Origin: Nautilus pompilius
Lineage: Eukaryota > Mollusca > Cephalopoda > Nautilida > Nautilidae
NCBI GenBank assembly: GCA_018389105.1
Contig: JACATO010000048.1
Coordinates: forward strand, 372,001-436,000
Direction of reading: 5' to 3'
Length of the DNA: 64,000 nucleotides
The position numbers and the translations under genes are program-made. The notes beneath the pieces were generated by a model that was given only the letters and a program-made list of their open reading frames with translations, did no database searches and had not been told where the DNA came from. Positions 26,576-36,510 of the stretch are shown here, in pieces (position 1 is the stretch's first letter; every line of letters begins with the position of its first letter).

Positions 26576-26581
26576 TTATAT

Positions 26582-27040
26582 ACAGTGTTGGACAAAAGAT
26601 CAAAAGTGATGGAAGAAAAACAAGCATTCTAACAGCGTATTAGACTGATTAAAAAAAAACAATTTCTTGTATACATCAAAATGATCAAAAGTAAATATTT
26701 TGCATATACTCTTTTTCTTATATCATAACAGAATTTCATGATGAAAAACAGAATAAATCAAACATTCAAAATTTTGTCACAAAAACCCAATTTTTAGAGA
26801 TTACATGAGATAAACAGATGAAGGAAGTATTAATATTTAGTTGCATAGCCATAATCAATTATATATTGACAGCAGTTATGCATGGAGTCCATAAGACAAA
26901 TACACTGGTCTATGTGCAAGTATCAGCCCAAGTCAACAACCATATTTTCCAGGTTATGTCACACTGTTATATAACCTGCAGAGCTGATTTTTTAGATTTT
27001 TCAGAATTTGTCACATATAAATCACTTCGGACTGCACTTT
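26582..27040. mobile_element. Tc1-like element end fragment
   Basis: The left edge reads TA followed by cagtgttggacaaaag, a typical terminal inverted repeat start for Tc1-like elements next to the TA target. Further in, near 26836-26890, text such as ttagttgcatagcc and ttatgcatggagtcc resembles the segment that codes for the transposase C-terminus in Tc1-like elements, which would put the fragment in minus orientation. No catalytic block is present and no matching right-hand repeat was found, so this is a truncated copy. Confidence 0.55.
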
Positions 27041-27049
27041 TTCTTTGAT

Positions 27050-27670
27050 CATGCTCCTGCTTCAAGAAAACAAGTTGGCAGACATTCTATTTATTGTCAT
27101 TGGAATTCCCCTTTTCAATGTCGATATTTGAAATCACAAAATAAAAGGTTTTAACTAGAAAAAGGTTAGAAAAACTGTAAAAATGAAATTTTAGTGGACA
27201 AAATGTAGCCTATCACATGTTAGCCAATCACTTTGCACATGCCCTTCCTTGCAGGTCTCTTGTATGGGGCTCCCATAGATAAATTTTCACAGGAATGTGT
27301 ACTATATATACATCAATATTTATAGTGCTGTGCATGCTTATTTTGTTTTATATGAGCTTAATTCTTATCAATAGTTCCTTTTTATCTTTCTATAATACTT
27401 CATATTAGCCATTAAAAAGATGCTACATTAACGTGCAGCTAATAATTTGAAAACAATACTGCATTAAGTATGATGTGCATTATTGTATTTTCTGTTGTGA
27501 TGTACCAGTAGCTTGTGAACTCTACTGTTAAAAAGAATATTTGAGAAAACGTTAACAATGGCTCAGCACAGTGGTGCTAATGGTTTCAGAACATGTCTGG
27601 CATTGTTTGTGTTTTTGTAAACACTGCACTTGAGCTAAAACAATCAATAAATTTATATCCATCAATAGGC
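27050..27670. other. Non-coding DNA before the pogo relic
   Basis: No gene is visible. The last 100-200 bases may be the 5' flank of the pogo/jerky-type element that follows, but I could not identify an inverted terminal repeat. Confidence 0.5.
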
Positions 27671-27675
27671 CTGCT

Positions 27676-28960
27676 ATGAAAAGCCATACTGCTACCTTCA
27701 TGATGAAGGTCTTGACCTGTGCCAAGGAGAATGGTAACCAACACCTAATCAATGAGAAGCAGGTTCAAGAATGGAGAAAGCAAGAAGATTCCCTGCAAAT
27801 GAAGGAGAAAACTAAGAAGGCCAACTAAAGTGCACCATGCTTGCTGCGGAGAGCTGGAAGATCTTGTGGAGCAGTGGGTACTGGGGCAGAGATCAGTCTG
27901 CCATGGTGGCAGTACTATTCAGATTTGCCTGAAAGTATAGACCACTGCAAATGAGAAGGATAAAGCAGAATTCAAAGGTGGACCTTCCTGGTCACTTCAA
28001 TTTATAAGACTAAAGAAACTGACTATTTGTAGCTGACAAAAACTCAAAGTTATCAGCAAATTATGAAAAGAAGCTGTCCAACTCCAGGGAGTGCACTCAA
28101 ACAAAGATAAATTAACATGGCATCACAGGGAAACAAATCATTAATGTGGATGAATTACCACTCTGTTTTGACATGCCTATGGACAGGACAGTAGACAGCA
28201 AAGAAACCAACAGGTGTCCATCCAAACAGCTGGACATGAGAAGGCAAACTTCACAAGTGCATTTAGAGTCACAACATCTGGCAAGAAACTACCACCCATG
28301 GTGAACTTAAAAAAGAAATGTCTAAAGAGGAGTTCACAAAAAGCATCAATGTTGTCAAAGTTAACCCCAAGAGATGGATGGTCAATGAGATGGAGAAGAC
28401 CTGGAAAGACCACTGTTCAAACAATGACCAAGTAGCCTTTCCAAAAATTCAGAAATCAATGCTGGCTGGCTAGCTATGGTTTCGATGGGAACATACATCA
28501 CAGAAGAATTGAAGACACATCTTCAGAAGATTAACACCATTTCAGACCTAAACCCCAGGTAAATGACCTAGCTACTGCAGGCTCTCAACATCAGCAAGAA
28601 CAGGACCTTCAAGACAGTCATCTGGCTATTTTAGGAGGAAAACGAACACAGATTCATCAAAACTGGATAAATGAAAATGGCCACCCTAACTAAAGTTGTT
28701 TACTGGATCTTGAAATCCTAAGAAAATGTTTCTCCATCCTGCATCACCAACAAGTTTCATAAAGCAGAAATCATTAAACTCACTTCTGAAACAGCTGGTG
28801 ATGATACTGAAGACAACACTGATATAGATGTTGACAACAACAAAGATATGAACACCAACAGCTCCATTCCAGCAGAATTAACTGCTCTGTTCCATTCAGA
28901 CAAAAAGGGTTAAGATTTTGTGGATTTCCACTGAAGATGACATCTACAGAGACTGAGTGT
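27676..28960 (+). pseudogene. pogo/jerky-type transposase relic
   Basis: The N-terminal part is intact for 50 codons (27676-27828): MKSHTATFMMKVLTCAKENGN and then VQEWRKQEDSLQ, which match the CENP-B/Brinker-type helix-turn-helix of pogo and jerky-like transposases. Near 27845-27905 text resembles the second DNA-binding module (GELEDLVEQWV). The frame at 28214-28435 reads GHEKANFTSAFRVTTSGKKLPP and carries KKLPPMVNLKKK at 28283-28318, the start of the DDE_1 catalytic domain ('GTKLPPMVIFKRK'). Near 28780-28920 an acidic tail (DDTEDNTDIDVDNN) is typical of the family's C-terminus. Frameshifts and stops separate the parts. Such proteins either transpose elements at TA sites or have been domesticated as nuclear DNA-binding proteins; this copy is neither intact nor expressed as far as the sequence shows. 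Confidence 0.85.
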
Positions 28961-28969
28961 ATTTGAGTA

Positions 28970-29390
28970 CAAAAACAACGAAAACAAGTAAAAAATTAAC
29001 GAATACAATATTATTGTTGAAGGTTGATTTTTTTTTTACATTAACCCTTCTTCATGATCCTCTAATCTATAAATCTCCGGATGCAAAAGCCAGATGTAAA
29101 CTTCAGCCAGTGCTGTAACACGTTTATTACAATGATTCTAGCTCACTCACATTCAATACTGTCAGCTCACTCATTGATGGTTGGGAACTATATCAAAAAT
29201 ATAATTAAAACAATTTTTGTATGTCCGTTTTATATGAATGCGTTTTAGTAATACTAACACTCCAAACCAGCTAAGAAACACTTAACAGTTTGTCAGCCAG
29301 TAAATCCAAGCTGATGACAACTTGATTTTGCAATATAAAAACAATGATCTCTGATCCTGAGGTGTTTTTATTTTTTTACATATATAAACT
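28970..29390. other. Flank of pogo relic
   Basis: AT-rich, without recognised coding content. It may be the 3' untranslated part of the pogo-type element. Confidence 0.4.
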
Positions 29391-29395
29391 GTTCT

Positions 29396-29449
29396 GGAAT
29401 ATAAGCCACATGTCTGACTCTCAGAGAAAAAAGGTGTGGCTTATAATCC
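29396..29449. repeat. 15-bp inverted repeat (fold-back)
   Basis: Arms at 29396-29410 and 29435-29449 pair over 15 bp with one mismatch around a 24-bp spacer; the inner 10 bp (ataagccaca / tgtggcttat) are perfect. The composition, with 'ggcttataatcc' text, resembles terminal or subterminal sequence of DNA transposons. The position 440 bp downstream of the pogo relic suggests it could be that element's right end, but this is inference. Confidence 0.6.
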
Positions 29450-29619
29450 AAAAAAAAAGGTTAATAATTTTAAAAAAATTAATCAAAATTTATGGGCATT
29501 TTCATCTTAATAGCTTTGTCTATATCATTCATCAGATTCTCTATTGGATTCAACAAGGATTTAAGCTGGCAATTTTAGAACTGGGATTTTCTTATCTGTG
29601 AAATACTCCTTGATGATTA

Positions 29620-30240
29620 CATTCAAATTTTTTGATTATCATCATGTTGAAAAATTCAACTGAGAGAAAGGAAGTCCTCAAAGTATGGTTCCAACATATT
29701 AATCAAAATGTTATGATAAATCAACCATTAAATGGATACAATGAATAGGACCTGTCCTCTTTTCCGAGAAATATCCCCATACCATAATAGACTCACCCCG
29801 CCATATTTCATTATTAGTTTGCTATATTTCAAATGGCTTCACTGAAGTTTTTCCACACCTAACTTCAATCATCTAAAACTGTGATTCATTGGAGCAGAGC
29901 ACCCTGGTCCACATTTCTAGGGTTCAATGAAGAAGGTCCTTGGCAAACTGAAGTTGAGCCCTTCAATTCTTCAAGGAAACAAAGGGTTTCTTCCTGGCAA
30001 AATACTCTATTAAATTCAAAAACACAAAGTTGTCCCTGAGAAGTTCTTGCAAAGATCGGTAGGTCCTCCAAATGTCAACAGACGTCTTGTACTGGTCCAT
30101 TCTGGATGGAAGCTCCATTTTCTAATTGGTCTGAGCATAAGTTTCTCAGGGTCTGCAACTTCAACAGCATTTGATGTAGCAATTTGGATGTTTTTATAGC
30201 TTCCAGGCTAGATAACAAGTTGTTTTATTGCACTCAATCC
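29620..30240 (-). pseudogene. Tc1-like transposase relic
   Basis: On the minus strand 29876-29911 reads WTRVLCSNESQF, matching 'W..VLWSDESKF'; the first catalytic Asp has become Asn. 29765-29788 reads IMVWGYFS, the 'VMVWGCFS' core, followed by TGPIHCI, and near 29645-29665 QHDDNQK matches the 'QHDNDPKH' block. Several frameshifts are present. The N-terminal part (to about 30240) is poorly preserved, and no TIRs were seen. Motif spelling differs from the family A copies, so it is a separate lineage. Confidence 0.85.
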
Positions 30241-30249
30241 CCTTAGCAA

Positions 30250-32320
30250 TCTCAGAATACAAGAGTTCCTCCTTGCACAGCTCCATGATCTAAGTGCATT
30301 TCATTGGACATGAACTGGCTTTTTTGTCCATTGTAGTATACTAAAAACTGTATGCATTAGTTTCATAAAAATTCCATCATAATATAAGAAAAATTAATGT
30401 ATACAACATATTTACTAATGATCATGTTGATGCATAAGTCAATAAAAAAAACAAAAAAGAAATTGCTTTTCTATCAAGGTAAAACCCATGCTGGAATATT
30501 TATTTTTGCATATTTTATATCTCAATCGATATTTGTTCTGCCATTATTCTTTAACTTTTGTTCTCTACACACACACAAATCAATAGTTAGTAAATTTTTT
30601 CCAGTACCTTACCTTTGAAGGCTAAGCTCAGTTGTTGAATTTATTTAATTGTAAAATAAAACTCAATTATATTGAAAATTAAAAACAAACAGCCAAACAA
30701 TAAAGCACTTTGATATTCAAACCATTGTTGGAATTTTCAAAACACTAAAGTTTTTACATATTAATTTTGAACAAATAAAATTTGTTTGAGAATATTTCTT
30801 CAAACCTGCATCATTCCCACTAGTATGTGATTTTTACCTCATTATATCAATGAACTTTTTTTTAAAAATATTTAGCCACTTTATTCTAAATATAGACATT
30901 TTCCATCATTTGTATAAAAAATCTCTCATGGCTAGGGTGACTACAGTGTAGGGTACCATTAAAGCTAAAGGATATTTACTTATACCTAGAGTCATTTGCA
31001 TAAATGGTTTGTACTATTGATATTATCTAAAATTAGCTAAAAATTTTGCTAATTTGTCAAATGCACTACAATACCACTGAGAGAGAGAGAGTGGAACAAT
31101 AAGTAAAGTCATGAGGCATCATTAAGTTCAATTATATAATTTATGTTGCTTGTGAATATCGTCTTTTTATATATACGATTCTAATAAAGCTGTAGCATAG
31201 GCAATATAAAAATGTATTGAAGTTAGCAGAGGTGTGGCTAATATGAGAGCATATAATTTGAGTAAACCCAGGAAAATCCCTTAAAATTCATTTAAAAAGT
31301 TTTTTTTTTACTGCTGTATATCAGATAAAAATCCCATTAAAATGCTAAATTTAGGAATGGTTTAACGGAATTAAAAAACAACTCGAGCTTTTGGACAAAA
31401 GCCACGTGACAGATGAGAAAACCTCCCACAATAAGAAACCATTCAAGTACATGACAACAGTACAAAAATACAGCTTTGAAAGATATAACAATTAATAACA
31501 AAATTAATAAACCACATTACAGAACAATTCCTAAAAACAATTTGTTTTACCCCTTAAAATATTAGCATGATATAATAATATGACATTTTTTAAATCTCAA
31601 GTTTTAGGAAATATTTTCTAGGCTGTTAATTTTATCATTTTATTTAAATTTAGAAATTTCAATTAACCCTTTTCCATCCAAAAAATAATTGTAACAAGTC
31701 ATCAACTACCTACAAAGCTGAGAGGAAAATAATTTGTTGACAACACCAATTTTTTTTTCCATCCAGAAGAGGATAAAAACTAATCAAACAAAACATTTGT
31801 GCTTTTAATTAATAAAACCTGTAAACTGGTTCACAAATGCTTATTTATCAGAATAATAAAATTTTCTTTTTAAATTTTAATTTAAAGATTGTTTCACGTT
31901 GCAAACCTTTTAATGGTAGATGATTTTTTTATCAAAAGAAAATTTTTTCAATAACTCTACTGTAACATTTTCAAAAAATTGATATTTACCAAATATTTGT
32001 CAGTTTTAAAAATATCATCATGCTTAAAGAAATTACGTTTCTGAATATCAAACAAATTAAATTTTAAATCATTTTTGTGCTTAAAATACTGTCAATAACA
32101 CCTTTTATGGTACCATGACAGATAAAATCACAATATTCTTTAACTTATATTGTTTATTTATATATATAATTAACATACTTTGTATACTAAGAAAATCTCA
32201 TCATCTATGCTGATTCATACAAGGAAATGCTAATATGAATTTATGCACTAATTTAAAATTAAGCGAAAACTTCACATATAGTTTGTATTTAAAATCTGAA
32301 ACCAAGAGGCAAAAAGTCTA
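30250..32320. other. AT-rich non-coding DNA
   Basis: Nothing recognised. A short (GA) run lies near 31080-31091. Confidence 0.6.
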
Positions 32321-32324
32321 AAGA

Positions 32325-32930
32325 GTTAGGTGACTGATAGTCCAATAATTGTACTACTGGATTGCCATGGTTGAGGAACCATGTTTGAATCCTGGTGTCA
32401 GTTTAGCATACCTTCCTGAAATGGTTTCTTCTTGCTCTTCTTAACCAGCTGAATGTGGGTTTCCTCCCACATTTCAAAAAGAAATTTTAGTAGAATTTTC
32501 TGAGTACATGTAGAGAAGTTTCTATAGGTCAGGCATGTCAAACATGCAGCCCTTTACAAGCACACCTTTACAAGCACACCTGCAGCCCACACAAAGGATA
32601 CTAATTTGCAACAAAAATATTCTGCAATAAATTTTATTAAATGACTTCAGTTAGTTGTAATGTGCACAATTGGTTGTCATGTGTGGCCCTCATGACAACA
32701 CATGTGTGACCCATGTGGCCCTCGGGGGACCCTCAGTTTGACATGCCTGCTATAGGTAACCCTACTGGCTTGCACCCTGACCATCCACCACTCCAGCAAC
32801 CACAAACCATACCCAGTTAACTTACTTGGTCAGCAAGGAAGATACTCCAACCTGCCTTCTTTAGCTCACTGCTGTATGATGTCCTAAGACCTCAAAAGTC
32901 AGAAGTTCACAATGGTGTAACTTACCTAGC
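32325..32930 (+). mobile_element. tRNA-derived SINE, copy 6, interrupted
   Basis: The head has attgccatggttgagg and a clean B box, gtttgaatcc, at 32383-32392. The body (tggtttcttc, gggtttcctcccacatttc, gtagaattttctgagtacatgtagag) runs to 32521 and resumes at 32758 (ccctactggcttgcaccctgaccatcc, then ttggtcagcaagg and ctagctcactgctg-like text). The gap is exactly the hAT-type MITE at 32530-32749. Removing that insert and one target duplication gives a SINE of about 380 bp, the most complete copy in the window. Confidence 0.85.
32530..32749. mobile_element. hAT-type MITE with 8-bp TSD
   Basis: A 220-bp insert begins caggcatgtcaaac and ends gtttgacatgcctg, a perfect 14-bp terminal inverted repeat. 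It is flanked on both sides by ctataggt (32522-32529 and 32750-32757), a perfect 8-bp target-site duplication, the signature of hAT transposition. It has no coding capacity, so it must have been moved by a transposase made elsewhere. A 14-bp unit is duplicated in tandem inside it at 32551-32578. It sits in the SINE of 32325-32930. Confidence 0.95.
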
Positions 32931-32939
32931 TGAAAATTA

Positions 32940-34375
32940 CCCTGTGTCCATCAACATGACAATCAAAGAGCTAAACACCAATTTTTTTTTTTAGTACTGC
33001 ACACAAACCAGTTAATTTCACTGTCAAAACTAAATCAACAGTGAAGTTATGACATGTTACTGATTGGTCTCTAGGAAGTATCAATATAATAAAAGCTGCC
33101 TATTGAGGTTAATTTGTTATGGTCACTGAGATCTTATAGCAAAGTGGAAACTGAAAGCAGCAGAACAGAATGAATGAGTTGTCACCTGCAGAAATCAGAT
33201 TATGTATCAGCAGAAGAGGCGGGGTCACATAGAATATCTATGTTATCAAGATTGTTTGATTTAATATGATATATGCTACATATGAACATCTGGTTGAAAA
33301 CACAATAAAAAATTCAATTCATACTGCAATATTGACCTGACCAGGCATCAAAATGCTCATTATCTTAGTTTCACAGAGAGTTACACAGAGACAACAGCAA
33401 ACTAATGTTTTACTTTAATTTGTAAATTAATGTTTTAGGTGAGAGCTATTGATGTACTCCATTGTATTCTGCGATAATTACCTATCATATAAATAATAAG
33501 GGCTTACATCTTTTCTGATATCAAATTAGCTCGTATGTTAAATTAGAGTAATGAATTATATATATGCAACATATCTGTATTTTCTTCAATTTTCTTTTTT
33601 TTTTTTGTTGGCTGCTGTGTTTTTCAGTTGAGAATGGATATTAGTAACACTGTAAATATTCTGAATCTCTTTTTGCAATTCTGTTTATGTCCACTGCCTG
33701 CCGCTCGTTTTGTCGTTGTTAAAATTTAAAATGTTCTGTCACTTTTTATTCAACACTGTATTTCTGTTCCAGTAAATAGTTGTGTTTCAGCTACAAAACT
33801 ACAATATTGTGAAGTCTAAAACAAATTACCTTTCCTTTTAATTTAAGCCAGCAGTCAAGAATACACTGACAAATCTTTGTCTTCTCACCCAATCCTTCCA
33901 GGATTATCCAGGACTTAAATAACAAAATTTAAGGGCTGGCATAAGCAGACATTTACTTGACTTTAGTCCATGATGGTGACTCTGGTGTGAACACATTATT
34001 AAAAAGGTACTATAAGGGATAGACCTAAATCTAAATAATTTATAAATCTGCAATAAGTTTTAGTTGCCAGAAGACTATACATTTTAATATGCTGATAATA
34101 ATCTTAAAATAGGAAAAAAATTCATAGTGTACTTCTTACACAAATAATACTTTAAAAAAGACATTATACAAATGGTGTGGATTTTAATGCATTAGAATTG
34201 CTGTTTTGGTTTTATTGCTGTCTTAGATTAGATATTTGAATGCCTATGTGAGAATTTTACTTGCACTGGACCTAGATGTAAAATTACTTATACTAGCAAT
34301 TTCAGATTGAAAGGATGTTAATTTATTCCCTCTTTTTCAAATTAAGCATACCAAAATAGTTTTGAATATTTCAAG
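32940..34375. other. AT-rich non-coding DNA
   Basis: No recognised gene. Near 33740-33758 a stretch looks like a reverse-oriented Tc1 terminus (attcaacactgta), but no element body is attached. Confidence 0.5.
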
Positions 34376-34379
34376 TATC

Positions 34380-34656
34380 ATGCCATAATAATTTGGCCAC
34401 CTGTTGTTATTACATTATGTTAGTTTTTTGCAAAAATAGCAAATAAAGGCAAGTAACAAGAGTGAAAAATCCTTATGTTAGTATTTTGTCTAACCAACTT
34501 TTGAAGTACAAAGAACTTCTATCCTGTTTGTTGTTTGGCACTGAATCAACAATATTTTCTAAAAGCTATCTAATAGGCTTTCATCTATCCATATGAGAGC
34601 TTCCTTTAATTCCATCATATTCAGTCGATGATTTGGATGCTCCCACAGAGAGGCGT

Positions 34657-34704
<48 letters not shown>

Positions 34705-35470
34705 CATATCAGGGCTTTAGGATACACAGGGAAGAAGTTAGAATGCATTTTAATCCTCTTCAGAGCTGTGTCACACAAGAAGTATGGCATATAACAGCAT
34801 CGTCCTGAAAAATATGGGTATCAGATCTCAATATGCCTATTATAAGAGATCTATGGCAATGTAACTAGCAGAAATGAGACATCTTTAAAAAAAACTGCCA
34901 ATTCTCTCTTTCCACTGTAAGACACTCTTACATCAATACTTGACTGTGGACTAAAAATATTTTGGGTTGAAAGTCTTTGTTAAGATCTTCTCCAAACCTA
35001 GGTGTGATCTCCAGATAAGAATTGCTAAAAATCTGGAATCATAAGAGAAGAGTGCATGCTGTTAATACTTGAGAACCATGCCAGACAAATACTCTGACCA
35101 GACCTTTTTTTAAACCTTTTATCCTTACAGACAGAAAGGATTTCTTATATGCCACAAACAGTCTGTTGTCAAGTCTATAGAGATTTTACAATGGATTATT
35201 CTTTGGCTAATTTCTGTTGCATGAGCTATGTTAGTGAGTGTGTCTTGATAGTGACTGATGGCATGTTCTCATCATGGTGTCACTATTGAAAGCCTTCCAG
35301 GTTGCTTTGCTGCACTTCAAAATAATAATCAAATCAACAATAATGTCATGATCTTTGACAATCTGTTACTGACTCTGGCCAATATAGCAAAACATAACCA
35401 TGGGTATGCAGAGAGATGCTGCAGGATCTACCTATTTTTGAGACAGTGATAGGGCATGCTGTTATCTGTC
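34380..35470 (-). pseudogene. Tc1-like relic, family A, with microsatellite
   Basis: Minus-strand blocks in order are STVKY (near 34937-34955), QDDAVICHT at 34781-34807 (second catalytic Asp) and SPDMN at 34702-34716. The latter breaks off into a (TG)5(AG)17 repeat (34657-34700) exactly where PIE and the catalytic Glu should follow. After the repeat the text resumes as LWEHPNHRLN. Sequence similarity to 19820-20690 is extensive, and the terminal part near 34383-34580 matches 61798-61960. It is inactivated by stops, frameshifts and the microsatellite. Confidence 0.88.
34657..34700. repeat. (TG)5(AG)17 microsatellite
   Basis: A compound dinucleotide repeat of 44 bp lying inside the Tc1 relic's former catalytic region. 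Confidence 0.95.
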
Positions 35471-35479
35471 CACCTAGAA

Positions 35480-36220
35480 ATTAGAAAATGTATTTATGAG
35501 GGTTGTCAAACTAATATGACAAGGCGCCAAACGTAAGTTGTTCTCGTTCTGTCTTAGTAATAGTTCTGCATTACTGTTCTCTACGGCTCATCCAATGTTT
35601 GAAATATTGAAACTTACATGTAAACTTGCATGATTCTATGCTTTTGTCCCTCTTTAAACTGAATCCACTTAACCCACTCACAGTAATAGAAGCTCCAACC
35701 AATGCTCACTGAAAACAATTTACTTATGACTTTACACACACAATTAAGGGACATATCAACAACTACTATTTTACATACATAAACAACACTGTTTAGCTGA
35801 AAGCTGCTGATACCAAAACACACACACACAGCAGAAGGCACACGATTAAATTCTATGACTTTTTAAGGGGCTAGAGAATTTTCTTCCAAAATATTTTAAA
35901 ACTTTCCAAATAATATAATCTAAAAAAAAAAAAATTACTGCATTTACAAAATGAAAAATAACTGTAAATAAAATAAAAGCTCATTTAAATCATGTAAATT
36001 TTCCATGAGTACCATAGAAAATATGTATTTCGCCACAAGTTCACCTAGTACCAATTAATTCAAATATACTGAAAACCATTTAAAGAATGAAATGTAACAC
36101 TTTAGAACAGACAAGTGTGCAGAAAAATGTACAATATAAAATCCTAGGAGTATTAATGCTAAAATATATATTATCTTCCTACTCTGTGATCTCCTGTCTT
36201 CTAGCCAGAGAGGCTTAGGG
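35480..36220. other. Non-coding DNA
   Basis: No gene seen. Near 35500-35520 a stretch (gggttgtcaaactaatatgac) loosely resembles mariner-type ends but has no partner that I can find. Confidence 0.45.
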
Positions 36221-36224
36221 AGGA

Positions 36225-36510
36225 GCTCTGCTGACCAGGCAGTTGTTGTCTGACCTAAGCTGGTCATAGTGCAAGGTTATATCATGCTTTGAACACCACC
36301 ATTTCACTGAGAAAGGACCTACTAGAATTATTTTGATTACCAGTGAGAGGAAACCAGAATTCATGGAACAAACACACATGCAGCAGGCTGGTTCAGAAAG
36401 TTAAATGAAGCCACACTGCTGGCCAGCCACCATACAGAGTCAAGACCCATGGAACCCAGCTGGGAATATCACTATAGCAGGTGTAGATGCTACCTACCAT
36501 CATACTAACC
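36225..36510 (-). mobile_element. tRNA-derived SINE, copy 7
   Basis: Reverse-oriented and diverged. Body text such as gagaaaggacctactagaattattttga and agtgagaggaaacc, then aagacccatggaacccagctgggaat, parallels the copies at 24990 and 49285. The head is hard to read. Confidence 0.55.

Noticed and set aside
28177..28413. 78-codon minus-strand frame
   Set aside because: It is the antisense shadow of the pogo-type catalytic region at 28214-28435.
33737..33758. Solo Tc1 terminal repeat
   Set aside because: The match (attcaacactgta) is short and inexact and has no adjoining element body, so it is mentioned only as a possible partner of the end at 26582.
35500..35870. mariner-type MITE
   Set aside because: One end-like string (gggttgtcaaac) without a matching inverted partner or TA duplication.
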